Assembly (NCBI GenBank): GCA_003255025.1
Contig: QANY01006259.1
Span: 2,051,023 to 2,115,022 of the forward strand
Direction: 5' to 3'
Length of the DNA: 64,000 nucleotides
DNA from: Datisca glomerata
Lineage: Eukaryota; Streptophyta; Magnoliopsida; Cucurbitales; Datiscaceae
Position 1 is the first letter of the stretch; each line of letters opens with the position of its first letter. Below the pieces are notes generated by a model. It was not told where the DNA came from. It saw nothing but the letters and a program-made list of their open reading frames with translations, and ran no database searches. Positions 21,900 to 33,678 of this stretch are shown here, piece by piece. The position numbers and the translations under genes are program-made.

Positions 21900-24152
21900 T
21901 TGATATTCCTTCACCTCATTTTTCTCTTTTTTTATTCTTCCTTTTTGCATGTCCTCAAAATTTTCGTCGTGTCTGGGGTTCCAGAGGTTCTTAGACTATA
22001 TGGGTTGTGTTGATAGTCGACCTAGCCCACTAACTCCATGCCAATTTCAGGACTAATGTTGGTCCGAGCGAGGTCACCGACCGATGGGAGGCTTATGGAT
22101 ATCTTTCCTCCTTAATTGAGGATCATCCTCAGGCACGATTTTGAGGGCTTATCATATCCTAGACTATATTCAACTACTGTTGTCGGAGGTGGGCGAGAAG
22201 ATTAGTGCCCCATTTTACGGGGGAGTTAGGTTGTATTTGGCCTCACTAAAGTGTGGGCTGAGGCTTCCCTTACACCATTTCCAGAGAGAGTGGTTTTCTA
22301 AGATAGGTATTGCTTTGGCCCAGCTTCAACCTAACTTATAGAGGGATTTGATTGCCTGTTGGGTGCTCTGGAGATTGCATCATGGCGAGGATCTCATACT
22401 AGATGAACTTGACTTTATGTTTCAGTTGAAGTCTCCTCCTAAGAGCAAGGTCCGAAGGGTGCCTCCTCGTGACCAGGGCTGGTACTATATTAGTATCTAT
22501 ACTAGGATGGGTGAATGGGATCATGACTAGAATATTCACCTAGTATCATGATTGGAAGGATAGTTGGTTCGTGATCTCTGGGTTCTAGAATGGTCTTACC
22601 AGCGACTCGGAGCTAGTGCACCTGGTTCCTCAAATCTTCGAGACCGCAGGTGAGCTCACACTTCCAGAGCAGGGGAAGTTATGCTTGTCTCTACTTTAGG
22701 CGCTAACTTATATTGTTCCCTTTGTAGTGATTAGGAAGAGGCCGGAAGGATTTCCAACCCACCTTCAATCTTAGATTTCTTGCATGGTCAAGCTTTCATT
22801 GAGCCCTGTGTTTTCGACATCCTTGTTACGCATGGATGTTTGTTTCAAGTGAGTCTATATTTGGATCCTCTAGAGGACGTTACGACTGATCTTCCCGTTG
22901 AGGTTTGCACGGAGGATTCTAACTCGGGGAGTTCAAATTCCAATGGGCCTAAGGGTTTTCTTGATCATATAAGTTTGATCCAAAAGCATTCTCCTACTCT
23001 CATTGTTATTATTATTATTTTGTCCTTTTTAACACGGTTTCATCTGTGTAGGAATGGTCGGAGCCGATCCTTCCCTGACGAACCAAAGAAAAGAGCTTGA
23101 TGCCTCTAAGGTTTAGAACATGGAGGAGCTTCAAGCCAAGAAACTGAAGTGATCGAAAGGGAAGATAGTTCCATCTACATCTCATCCTTCTAATCTTCAG
23201 CCTAAGGTGTCGGGGACATTACCACTAGCTCCACATCTCCCTCCATCCTCTACCTTTGCTTTGCCAAAGCCCATTCCTCCACCTCTTTCTGAGTTCATTG
23301 GGAATTTCCTAGATAATTTTGCCCCTCCTTCTTCAAGTTAGGATCCGCCAAAGGCCAGTGGTGGCTATGGAGCTTCTAAGGGCTCAGCTAGGTCACCCCA
23401 ACCTTCTATTTTGCCTTGGGCAGTAGTCATTCAGGAGATTGAGAAGTCCTCTCCTCATGTTTGTGGTTCTGCCACGTTGGGCTCTAGCCAACTGGGGTCT
23501 CATTTTTTTTTCAATGCATATTTTATTCCTTATGCTTCATCTAGTTATTTGATGAATTTTTGCAAATCATGACCTTTAATGTAGCTTTCTCGAGAGATCC
23601 ACTTCCGAACTCAGGCTAAAAACTAAGAGAGGTAAGATCAGAGGAAGCATGATTTAGCGAAGGCTCAGTCGCAGGAGAGGTCCAGCCGATGGACTGAAAG
23701 CTATGTCAAAGAGATGGAGGACTTCAAAAAGTCTTCTAAATTCAAGGCAACTCTTATCGCGGAGTTCGCTCTGGGATATGAGAGATGTCAGGATGAGGTC
23801 ATCGATACTCATCCTGAGTGGGACTTGGTATTTCTTAGCTGTCCTATAGATCCTCTGCCTACTCATCTGGCCTTGGCCTATGAGTGAGGGTGAGGCATAG
23901 AAAAATGCCGAGATGCTGCATTCTCCTTTTGCTCTATAGAATAGGTCCCCATATGTTTCCCTATGGCTCTCTAGTCTATCTATTTCCGACGTGCTAGACA
24001 TGGAGTTCTCTCCTCCTTTTCCTCATGTTCATCCTGAGGAGGAGATCTCCCACCCACCGCCAGAGCTGGCCAAGGCTACTGATACTGCCGAGAAGTTAGA
24101 CATAGTGGTCTCTCCTCCTTTACCCTTGGGTCAACCTGAGGAGGAGATACTT
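21900..24152 (+). pseudogene. Antisense ORF of the LTR element (putative gypsy-type transposon protein), broken
   Basis: On the plus strand, opposite to gag and protease, lies a protein relic of the family called 'putative gypsy type transposon' (Transposase_28-like). The 22141-22341 segment has GLRLPLHHFQREWFSKIG and ALAQLQPNL; after a stop, WVLWRLHHGED follows. Later parts include an acidic, low-complexity region and YVKEMEDFKKSSKFKA with FALGYERCQDEVIDTHPEWD (23700-23830), which resembles the C-terminal end of these proteins. The frame 23991-24152 is proline- and glutamate-rich, runs into the nested LTR, and continues beyond it at 27182-27290. Tat elements such as Grande are known to carry antisense ORFs near the 3' LTR; their function is unknown. 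Confidence 0.6.
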
Positions 24153-24894
24153 TGTGACGCCTCGATCCTTGAGGGTTTAACATACGTGTAATTTCATAAT
24201 TTTGAAATCTCCAATTCGAAACAAACCCTAATTTTGAGAAAATTCTCAAATTGAAAATTCTTAATTTACCCATGATGGAAAGCCCCTGACCTTAAATATC
24301 AGAAGCATTAAACTTATCCATGATTGGAATCTTAATCATTTAATAGCGGAAGCAAGAAAGTGTTTTAAATGCATAATTAGTAAAACCTCGAAAAACTAAA
24401 CTAAATTCTGAAATAAAGTCAAAACTTAAAATCCATAATTCATGAAACTTTCACTCATCATAATTCGTAGAAAATCATAACGTAAAATAAACTACTTAAA
24501 TAACCAAGTTCAACAGAAAATGTTTTCCTATTTTTTAAATCAAATCACAAACTAAAAACATAAATTTCTCTGATCTAACTGGTTATGGCAGTCTCCCACT
24601 TATGCTGCTCACCATCACCACCTGCATCATAAATAACTATGGGGGAATGAGTATTTTAAAATACTCAGTAAGCAAACTCACATAATAACATGCATCCACA
24701 TGTCATAAATGCAATCATGACATAACATAACTGAACTTGACATATAACATAAATGAAATAAAGTAACGTACTTGATCATGACATGGCTTAACATAGCACT
24801 CAAATAACACGTGTCTCAAACAGAATCATTTAGCAATCTTAATCATATATTGGCTTGTCATATCCTCTAGTTAACAACCCAATCAGAACTGACC

Positions 24895-25125
24895 ACGTCA
24901 TGACGAATTGGACGATGAAACAGATGGCACACATCGGGCGACGAAACAGATGACACTCATTGAGCGACAGAACAGATGACACTTATAGGTGACGAAAAAT
25001 GTGAACAGATGGCATCTCATGAGTGACGGAAAACATTTACAAATGACACCCAATGAATGACCAAAACATGAACAGATGACACCCTATGTGTGATGAAAGC
25101 ATGAACAGATGACACCCCATTTGTT
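24895..25125 (+). repeat. Short-period tandem repeats with ACAGATGACAC core
   Basis: About six degenerate units of roughly 30-45 bp lie inside the solo LTR, each with a variant of GACGAAACAGATGACAC. Unit length drifts along the array. Confidence 0.75.
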
Positions 25126-25554
25126 TAACAGAACATAACGTGAACAGTCCTGATTTCTTGTTAACTAAAGGTCATGCTTAAGTTCATATTTTACTTAATT
25201 ACCACTTGTATGAATTAACCTCATAACATGCAGAATCCAACGTATGACAAAAATTAATCATATAATACGCATTGATACATATAACAGAATCAAACATGAT
25301 AACATACTACACAAAATCAGTCATACTCAGACATTTATCTCATGATAATCACATTAATAACTGAACAGTAATTAATTACTAAAGTTTTAACGAAATATAA
25401 TAATTATTGAAATGGTTAAACATATAATAAATATATGATACAATTATAACATCGGAGTCACATCGTTATATAAGTCAATTTACATAAACACATATATGAA
25501 AGTAACATGCTTATAGACAATTAAAGTTGATGAGAATGACACATATTACATTTA

Positions 25555-25770
25555 TCACACGTGGGTCACATTACAATGTAAATTCACTTACACAAAGCTT
25601 ATACATTTATAACAACGAGAGTCACACCATCATGTAAGTCCACTTACAGCATACATATTCATCACACATGGGTCACATTACGATATAAATTCACTTACAC
25701 AAAGCATGTACATTTATAACAACGGGAGTCACACCATCATGTAAGCCCACTTACCTAAAGCGAAAGAATG
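25555..25770 (+). repeat. Two tandem units of 107 bp
   Basis: GGTCACATTA recurs at 25564 and 25671 with the same downstream order (AATTCACTTACACAAAGC, ATTTATAACAACG, GAGTCACACCATCATGTAAG). The array is inside the solo LTR. Confidence 0.8.
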
Positions 25771-26099
25771 AATTAAACAATTAATGACCTGAAATCCAAA
25801 AAAATATAATCACTAAATTATTTTGAAATAAAATAACACATTTTTAATATCATAAAATAAAAGAGAATTTATTAAAACGGTGCGAAGGGGTCTAAGCAAG
25901 GTCGGAAAACAATATATCGGGTCCAAAGTCAAAAGATAAAGTTTTGGGTCAAAAGGTTCAGATCAGGCTGGTTCGGACCAGTCCGGTTCAATTTTATCTG
26001 ATAGACCGGTTCAGGCCTGTCCGAGTAAACTGAACCAGTTCGGTTTGTGATGAACCGGTTCAGGACAGAACAACTGGGTGCAAGACCTAGTTGCAGAAC

Positions 26100-26131
26100 A
26101 GAAAGCGAGAAAACAGGGAGAGGAAGAGAGA

Positions 26132-26170
<39 letters not shown>

Positions 26171-26264
26171 TGAGAAGGAGAGAGAAACAAAGAGGGGAAG
26201 AAAAATAGTGAGGGATTCTGATAGGGGAAGAGAGAGAGGGATGTAGAGAGAAGAAGAGAGAGAC

Positions 26265-26306
<42 letters not shown>

Positions 26307-26690
26307 GAGGGTGAGAGAAAGGGAAACAGAGGTAAAAGGATAGACTGGGTGAAGCAGAGAGAGGGGGACGAAGAGAAGAAACAGAAACTTACCGACGTGA
26401 CAGAGCTGGAAGCAGTCCGTGAAGGTGGCGAAAGACTTCCACAAAGTGTAGAGACGAGACAAAATCAAAGATGAAAATAGAGGGGAAAGGAGAGAACAAG
26501 GAGAAATAAACAGAGAGGGAACCAAAGAGGGGAAGAGAGAGAGGGATAAAGAGAGAAGCAAACAGAGACAGAGAGAGAGAAAATGAGAGACAATGCAAAG
26601 ATGAAGAGACAGCAAAAGAGATAAATTGAGAGAGAAAGGGAGAAACAGAGGGAGAGAGAAAAGACAGAGAAAGAAGATAAGAAGAAGGAG
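26100..26690 (+). repeat. GA-rich microsatellite tract
   Basis: Long (GA)n runs, notably about 26137-26167 and 26271-26301, alternate with GGGA/GAGA-rich DNA. The open minus-strand frames across it are serine-, leucine- and phenylalanine-rich translations of CT repeats and are not genes. Confidence 0.9.
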
Positions 26691-27181
26691 AAAAGAAGAA
26701 GCTTACCGGGAGGAATGGCGACATGAGGCTTTCACTAGGGCTGCCAAGGGGGAGAGAAGGAGAAAGAGAGAATCACCGGGTTTTTCAATGGGGTTCGCAA
26801 CAGAGAGGCTGCACGAGAGGGAGAGCTAAGAGAGAAGAAGTTTTAGAATATATATATTAGGTTAGGTCTAGCTTAGTATGTATGTGCATATAATGTGAGT
26901 GGGTTACAATTGAGGGGTGAGATTGCCTAATCAAGGATAAAATAAAGTTAGGGTAATATTATGGTATACATAAGCATATGGTGTGAGTTAGATAGAGATA
27001 AAGGGAGAGATAGAAGCAAAAAAAACTCTTTTTAAATTTAATTTTAAACTAAATCATATATAATTAAAATTATTTTACCAAAATTACAAATATTCACTTT
27101 TTAAATTCAAATTTTAAAATCACTTTATCTTTTCAATCAATTTTACAAAAATACTCATTTACGAAGGGTCGGGATATTACA

Positions 27182-27766
27182 TACTTTCCCTACCACCAGA
27201 GTAGACCAAGGAAGCTAGTACCACTAACACTTCTTTGGCCTCTACCGTTGATGCTGTTGAGGCTCCGTTAGCCCTTACCACTTAGCTTATTACTTTTTTC
27301 TGCTATTTATAATTTTTCCATTCTCTTTTGTTTATGATCTCCCTTTTCCCTTACCCTTGTAATTTTTCCTTTTCCTTTGAATGAATATGTGCTTTCTCCA
27401 ATGAATCTATCTCCTTTCTTGCTTCTATTATAACCTTTTACCTAGACTTTGATTGAGCCTTAAGTGAGTGAAGCTTTACGATTGTCAAGTTCTAGCTTAG
27501 TCCAAACGGAATTTTACTATTTCCTCATTCTCGCTATATGTATGCTTTACACAATAATGCTTGTTTACATGGGTTGTAGGGTTACCTTTATTATTTCCTG
27601 GTGGGTTGCCTCATTTGAAGAAGGTCGGGTCGTATAGTTCTTTCGTAGCCTTAGAAAGTTGTTTGGGTGTTGCCCCTTACGGGAGGTTTGTTCGTGTGGA
27701 CCTGCTTCAAAATTTTGTCTGTTAGGTAGTCTAGGAAGCTGGCCAAGCTATTTTCAATTTTGGCGT
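27182..27766 (+). other. Remainder of the antisense gene and its 3' region
   Basis: The first about 105 bases continue the Pro/Glu/Thr-rich frame interrupted by the solo LTR and end in a stop near 27285. A T-rich stretch and AATGAATATG/AATGAATCT words (27380-27410) could be plant polyadenylation elements. Nothing else recognisable is present. Confidence 0.4.
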
Positions 27767-28110
27767 TTAGCCAGGTACTCGTGCTCTGGTCAAAATTCCT
27801 TTCTTATCTGACGAGCTAGAGAGCGAGCGAGACTTCCATTTTCCTTTAATATCTAGTCGGGCCTCTTTGCTCGGGCTAGTGCTTTTTCCCGTCTTGTGTG
27901 CTAGAATGCAAGCCAGCATCATTTATTCCTTTTGAGTCTAGCCAGGCATTTCTGCTCTAACTAGAGCTTCTTTTCCCTTCTGGCGATTAGAATGCAAACC
28001 AGAAGTCATTATTTTCCTTATGGAGTCTAGCCAGGCATTTCTGCTCTAACGAGAGCTCTTTTTCTCGTTTGGCGAGCTAGAATGCAAACCAAACATCATT
28101 TTTTCCTTGA
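27767..28110 (+). repeat. Tandem repeat, about four units of 85-89 bp
   Basis: GTCTAGCCAGGCATTTCTGC starts at 27936 and again at 28025 (89-bp period), with two more divergent units to the left (about 27767 and 27852). Units contain GCTAGAATGCAAACCA. It lies between protease and the antisense ORF, which in Tat elements is the repeat-prone 3' zone, and suggests that pol was deleted here. Confidence 0.8.
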
Positions 28111-28189
28111 TCTTGCTTTATGGTAGAATGGGTCTTTTATTGATAATTGTCGCTCGATTACATGGCTTCCTTCTCTTTCCCTTTTTTTG

Positions 28190-28598
28190 TTACCCAAAGG
28201 GTGAATTAATTGCTTGATCGGTTCCTTCATTATGGTCGACTCCTTCCATTTTCTGGTCCCCTCTTACCAATCCCACACCTGTGGGGGTAGGAAACTTCAT
28301 GATTCCATGGTACATGAAGGGTACAACCTTGAACTTATAGATGGTGGGTCTGCCAAGGATAATGTTGTATAAACTCGACCAGCTTAGTGGCAAGCGGTAA
28401 GGTTGTGCCCAGGGTCACGGGGAGCTCCATCACGCCCTCTAGGGTAATCTTGTGTCCTCTGAATCTTACTAAAGGAGTAAAGCACGGGTGGTATGGTTTG
28501 GGGTCAAGTCCCATATGCAGGAAGGCAGAGTAATTCAGGATGCCAGCCGAGCTACCATCATCTACCAAGGTCTGCCAAACCTTGATATTGGCAATCAT
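28190..28598 (-). pseudogene. Retropepsin-like protease relic of the minus-strand element
   Basis: Two overlapping minus-strand pieces in different frames together match the plant gypsy protease. The first has the active site VDDGSSAGILNYSAF (28335-28598) and GHKITLEGVMELPVTLGT. After a frameshift (about 28370-28390) the second has YNIILGRPTIYKFKVVP and KFPTPTGVGLVRGDQ. The normal active site is V-D-N/T-G-S-S. The relic ends at 28190, after which pol would be expected but is absent. Confidence 0.75.
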
Positions 28599-28894
28599 GG
28601 GGAGTTGACTAGCGCGTCGGTGTGTGGCTGGTGCATCAGATGTGCCTCTTCCTCAATAAACTTGATCGTCTCCTCTACCTACTTTTGGGGTGGACGAGGG
28701 AGGACGCTGAAGAACACTAGATGTCCTGCCTCCTGAGCCGCCACCTTTCTTTTTGGTTGGGATTCAACGTGTTGGGTCCTCCGAATATCATCTTGATTTC
28801 TCCCATGGGATTGTGTGGTTGGTTTGCTTTTTGCTCAGGTTGTCTCTTAATCCTTCACTCCTATCTAGAGGGTTGTCATTCCCGCAATTCCTTC

Positions 28895-30018
28895 AGCCGG
28901 CCATGAACTCTTTAAGGTACCACTTCTGGATTAGGGCCTCAATACATTCTTAGAGGTCGAAACACCCATTTGTGTTGTGCCAGGAGTCACGATGGTACAT
29001 ATAGTGCTTTCTGGTATCCTTCTTCTCATCAAGCGTCCGTATTACCTGGGGCTATTTTAGTAGCCTTTTGTCCCTTATGACGTAAAGATCTTCTCCTGCT
29101 AGGCCACGAGGGGGGTATAGGTGGTGAACTGGATGGTTAGGTAAGGGTTCTTCCCCCCGCGCCAGCTTGAAAAGGGCGGGCAAATCTCGAACAAGGCAGG
29201 TGCCAGGTTAGAAGTTTTGGGAGGGTGGCGCCTCTTAACCTCTCCTGGTTCTTTTCCCTTTTAGAGATTCTGACCACTTGGCCTTTCCAACTCTCTCTCA
29301 GCTCGGATCATCACTTCGACACTAATGTATACACCTGAAGCTCAGTGAGGGAGACGAGGTCATACTTGGCCATCGACCACCTTATCATAGAGTGAGTAAT
29401 CCACTTCTCAACATGGTTACCACTGTGTCTCCACTAGAGTTGTCAACTTGTAGATACTCTTGATTAAAACGGTTCATGTATTTTTTCAATGACTATTTCG
29501 ACCATTGCTTTACCGTCATCAAGTAAGAGGCTGGCCTCCTTCGCTCCCTGCCTTCCAAGAACTGTCCATCGAGCCTTATGAGCTCGGTGAAAGAGTGAAT
29601 GCAGTTCGGCTTCAGCCGTCCTTTCCATTTCTGGGTAGGTTCGCTGAGCATCAGGCGGAACAACTTGTACATCAAGGGCTCTAGGAAGCTGTGTAAGTCC
29701 ATCCAGACTTTGAAAGTTTCTAAATGCTTGAACAGGCTTTTAGTCTCATCATAGGGCATCTTGAACTTTGGGGGAAGTTCAGCATGTTGGATCTCTTTAG
29801 AAAAATGGGACTCGGCTCTCCCTAGAAGTGTTTCGATAGATGTACCGACGATTCATCTTCGTTCCTTAACTCTTTTATCTGCATCTGGATCTTTTGTATC
29901 TCAGTCCACTGCCTAGATCTCTCTGTGGTGTTGTTAGTCAACTCCATCATTTTGACGATTTTAGTGGAGAGGTCATCTCTACCCTTGGTCTGTTCCTCCA
30001 TTTCGGGGGCCATCTTAC
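28895..30018 (-). pseudogene. Gag relic of the minus-strand element
   Basis: The N-terminal part (29822-30013) is charged and polar. The capsid-like gag domain lies at 29493-29759 (LETFKVWMDLHSFLEP, FRLMLSEPTQKWKGRLKP, then RRRPASYLMTVKQ), a strong match in pattern to plant Tat-type gag. Near 28895-29040 a zinc-knuckle-like piece reads YHRDSWHNTNGC with EALIQKWYLKEF, with the first cysteine lost. Frames are broken between these pieces. The start lies about 200 bp inside the primer-binding site. Confidence 0.75.
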
Positions 30019-30223
30019 CCTTTCTCGAGCGGTCCTCCTCCTTTGCCCCCGATCACGGGATGACTATATCTCCGTTGGGGAGTCCTTTTGCTACTGGGGG
30101 TTGTTTTCGTGGGTGGTAGGGATGGCCCTTGTTGGTAAAAGGCTGCCACGATGTTGGTGAAGTCCAACATTTCTTTACTCATTCTCCTGACCACTTTGGA
30201 GGAGAAGGGAACGATTTTAATGT

Positions 30224-30243
30224 GGTTCCCACAGACGGTGCCA
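30224..30243 (-). promoter_or_regulatory. Primer-binding site of the minus-strand element
   Basis: On the minus strand it reads TGGCACCGTCTGTGGGAACC, five bases inside the 5' LTR edge. The TGGCRCCGTCTGTGGGA motif is a common primer-binding site of plant gypsy elements and fixes the element's orientation. Confidence 0.8.
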
Positions 30244-30248
30244 ACAGT

Positions 30249-30976
30249 TGATGCCGAAAATCTCAACAATATGAATATGTGTGCTCCCTATTTTAGTTGG
30301 GAATCCTCTTGGCTTGGGAATCTGTAAAACACAAACAAAGAACCTAAAGAACGAAAAGAACCGGGGGTGGTTTTCTCACCTAAATGCCTCTAATACCTAA
30401 GTCAGTATCCCAATAGAAATTTGGTAGAGTTTTCCTAAGGGGAGAGTAATTTACCTTCTTCTGGAATAGGTAGGGGTGTTTATACCTGAAGCCTTGGAGG
30501 ACGAAGCGTGTCGAAGAAGCCTTGATGATGTGGTGGTTCCTCCTTGATATGACGAGTTAGAGGCGGCATTTAATGCCCTTGTTCCTCGGGGTGCCATGAA
30601 AGGGTATGTATTAAATGCTGATATGCCCCTAATCATGCCAACGTGGATGAAACGACTGATTGAGGGCTGATCTGACACTTCATCATAATGATTGGACCCA
30701 ACCGGCGTTGGATCAAAAAGGAGGATGCTACGTGGAGTATCACTTTCGATGAGTAATGATAACACTAACACAGGGCCAGGCTAGATCTTTCAGTGAATCT
30801 CATTCATGCCGTTCTTCTTATGCTCAGGTCGGTGCAGCCCGAGCTATCTAGAAATTGGCCTGGCTAGGTCAACCTCCTCCCTTTAGGGCTCGGGCCCCCA
30901 ATGCCTTTTCCTGGCGTAAACCTCTTTACGTGGTATTACACGTGGCATCATGTTGAGTTGAGAAAGGCCCATAACA
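30249..30976 (-). repeat. 5' LTR (right copy) of the minus-strand element
   Basis: On the plus strand it starts TGATGCCG and ends CCCATAACA, so on the element's own strand it runs TGTTATGGG to CGGCATCA. It matches 20543-21139 with an extra segment of about 130 bp. AATAT follows directly at 30977-30981. Confidence 0.8.
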
Positions 30977-31059
30977 AATATTGTTGAGTTAGTATCCATC
31001 TGATATATGTTTCTACTTATGTAGACATTCAATAAAATAAACTTTTGAATTACGTTATG

Positions 31060-32530
31060 ATATCAAGTATAATTAAGTTTTTCTTGAAGACATCAAATAG
31101 TTAAAATATCTATTGGAGCTCTTCTAGTAGGAAAATATTTATTAGAAGATTTCATGTACTCAAACATATCTCATGAAAATACTGAAATTAAAGTTTTAGA
31201 AATTCAACCCCATCAAATTAATATATCTAAATTAATGAATAAATAGGAAGGATAAAATATATATTTATGAATTTCCACCATATTACCAATACACCAATTG
31301 GCAAAAATTAGTTAATGTTTATTTGTTGATAATGATACATTTCATATGTATTGTAGAAACATCTACTTGAGTACATATTTGCTGATTCTAAAAGTGTAGG
31401 CATTAATTCTGAACTTATTTTCAATTTAAAAAACAAATTGTCAGCTAAATGATGACTTCAAGTATGAGTAAGTATTTATTTAAAAAGACGTCAAGTAGTT
31501 AAAACTATATACATTAAGACTTTTTACTTGACAACTTTCAGTAATCAAAAATAGCTACTTGAATATTTCAAGTTATCAAATATATATATTTAATGACTTT
31601 AAGTAGTCAAAACATATGTACTTAAAGATATTGAGTTGAGAGAAAAAGCTACTTGAGTCCTTTAAGTGTAAATATATATATATATATATATATATTAAGA
31701 CTTCAAGTAATCAACATATTTATTTGAAGACTTCAAGTTGTCAGAATTATCTACTTTAATTAAAAATCAACTTTACAATACTTAACGATTTTAAAAGTAA
31801 CAAAAACATCTACTTGACATCAAATTATAACTACTTGAAGATTTTAAATGTCAGGAATGTCTACTTGAAGAGTTTAAGTAGTCAAATGTATCTACTCAGT
31901 GACTTCAAGTTGACATGAATTTCTACTTATTGTGTTTAGGTGTTCAGTTAGTGTCCATTTGATATATGTTTGTTAACTAAAAATATAGTTACTTGAAGAC
32001 GTCAAGTAGTTAAAAATATCTACTTGAAGACTTCCAATTAACAAACATATGTACTTAAGATTTTAAGCATCACAAATAGACACTTGAAGGCTTCAAGTAA
32101 TCAAACATATCTATTCAAAAGACTTCGAGTAGTTAAGCATGTCTACTTGAAGACACAGAGTTCTAAAAAATATCTATTTGAAGATTACAAGTTGTTAGAA
32201 AGATCTACTTGAAGACTTCAAGCTGTAGTGATGTAAATATTTCTCAACAACTTTCCAATAAGAAACAGTTGGTACATCAAACGTTAATAAATATTACTTG
32301 CCACTCCAAGTAATGACATATAACTACCTAAAGATTTCAAGTAATAAAAAATATATACTTGAAGACAGTAGTCAAACATATATACTTGAGGACATTACAT
32401 TGTGAGAAACATGTACTTGTAGAGTTTCAATAGTCAAACATATCTACTTGAAGACTTCTAGTTGTTAGATATATTCGCTTGAAGAACTTCAAGTCGTCAT
32501 GCATATGTACTTGAAGACTTCAATCATATC
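31060..32530 (+). repeat. Degenerate minisatellite with palindromic CTTGAAGACTTCAAG core
   Basis: Dozens of loose copies of TCTACTTGAAGACTTCAAGT followed by AGTCAAACATA-type spacer recur every 30-40 bp. The core ACTTGAAG-A-CTTCAAGT is an almost perfect 17-bp palindrome. A GTTAGTRTCCATYTGATATATGTT word lies at both about 30990 and 31945, suggesting an older, larger duplication. No coding is visible. Confidence 0.8.
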
Positions 32531-33475
32531 TATAATATATAATATATCAAAAGCTGATAGAAGATTAGAATACCTTTTTGACGATTTTATTCATCTATTA
32601 TTAATACATTACCCAAAATAACATTCTAATTTACATGTGATATTTAATAATTGGTTAATTCTAAAATTATAATGAATTGATCAAAGTAGTCATTAACTTT
32701 TTAAATCCATTCACGTATTTAATGAATTTAAAAAAACAAGTAATTAAACCATTTTTAAGTTAATTTTAATTTGATAACTTTAAATGAATTGTAGAAATTA
32801 TTTAAAATGTTATACAGAGATCAAAACTACAGTTTCTACTAATTTTTTTAAATATAAAGGAAAAGTGAATTATCTCTATAAAATTTAAATTACAAAATAT
32901 AAAATTTTATTAAATTAGAAACATAATTTTAGAAACTTTAGCTATACTATATTTTATATGTTAGTATAATCAATATTTTACATATATATAGTTACAAAAA
33001 ATTTACAAACAGCCAATAAAATTTGCAATATAAATGAATAAAGAAAATTTACAAATAGAAGGAAACTTGAATAAGCTGTGAATCATCTCGATATTATAAA
33101 TTATCTAGAAGAATTTTGAATTAAAAAATGCATGGTCCTAAAATTTATACAGTAATATACGATAAAAAGATACTAAAAAAAATATTTCAGAAGAGAAAAA
33201 TAAATATGATAAATTATTTTACTACGGATAATGGACATTAAAAGTTATTACATTTTTTTTACTATAAAACTAAAAACTAAACAAAAAAATCTTTGCAATA
33301 ACTAATTGTTATTGTCTGAAATAAGATTTTTTTATATAAAGACCTCTAAAATCATACGCACGATCATTCACATTCATAATATCACAATAATATTAAATAT
33401 TAAATTTTATAGGTATTAGTAAAAGAATAATTAGTGATTTGAATTTGAAATGAAATAAATACAAGAAAAACTTAA
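32531..33475. other. AT-rich gene-free DNA
   Basis: Very AT-rich, with no open frame of note and no recognisable element ends. Confidence 0.5.
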
Positions 33476-33561
33476 TCTTATACTATATTTAGTGGGGCTT
33501 AAAGGATAAAATGGGAAATCAAAAGTTCGCCCCTCAAGCCCAGTTTTATATAGTAAGATAA
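33476..33561. repeat. 86-bp inverted repeat resembling a Helitron 5' head
   Basis: The left arm (TCTTATACTATATTTAGTGG, then GGCTTAAAGG) pairs with the right arm, which reads TCTTACTATATAAAACTGGG from 33560 on the minus strand. Both arms resemble Helitron 5' ends (TC followed by TACTATA). A homologous head exists at about 62613-62697. Confidence 0.5.
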
Positions 33562-33678
33562 AATAAAATTTATAGTGATGCAACTTTCATATATATATTT
33601 ATGTGTAATTTGTATCTTTTTTTTCTATCTTCCCTTCAATTAGTAAAATCCAAAATTACACATATTTATCACACCTGA

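Larger units (their letters stand above)
24153..27181. mobile_element. Solo LTR (about 3.0 kb) with 5-bp target duplication TACTT
   Basis: The segment starts TGTGACGCCTCGATCC and ends GGTCGGGATATTACA, so it has TG...CA ends with an extended imperfect inverted match. Both flanks read TACTT (24148-24152 and 27182-27186). No gag or pol and no second LTR copy are seen between the ends, so a solo LTR left by LTR-LTR recombination is the simplest reading. It contains tandem repeats and long GA-rich tracts but no coding. A short non-autonomous element is the alternative. I cannot assign its lineage. Confidence 0.75.
20540..30976 (-). mobile_element. Minus-strand Tat-related LTR element lacking pol, with antisense ORF
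   Basis: Two direct repeats (20543-21139 and 30249-30976) are the LTRs. The right copy is the 5' LTR: its inner edge is followed, in minus orientation, by TGGCACCGTCTGTGGGAACC, a plant LTR-element primer-binding site. Going left come gag, protease, a tandem repeat and a plus-strand (antisense) ORF next to the 3' LTR. I found no RT, RNase H or integrase, so the element is a deletion derivative mobilised only in trans, if at all. AATAT flanks both sides (20535-20539 and 30977-30981) and may be the target duplication, although the left edge is a few bases ambiguous. A solo LTR (24153-27181) is nested inside. Confidence 0.8.

Noticed and set aside
25929..26829. Large minus-strand open frames (228 and 111 codons) and a plus-strand basic frame
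   Set aside because: They are translations of GA/CT microsatellite DNA inside the solo LTR, with low-complexity S/L/F or R/E composition.
31060..32530. CRISPR-like spacing of short palindromic repeats
   Set aside because: Units are degenerate, spacers are themselves repeats, there are no cas genes, and this is plant nuclear DNA.
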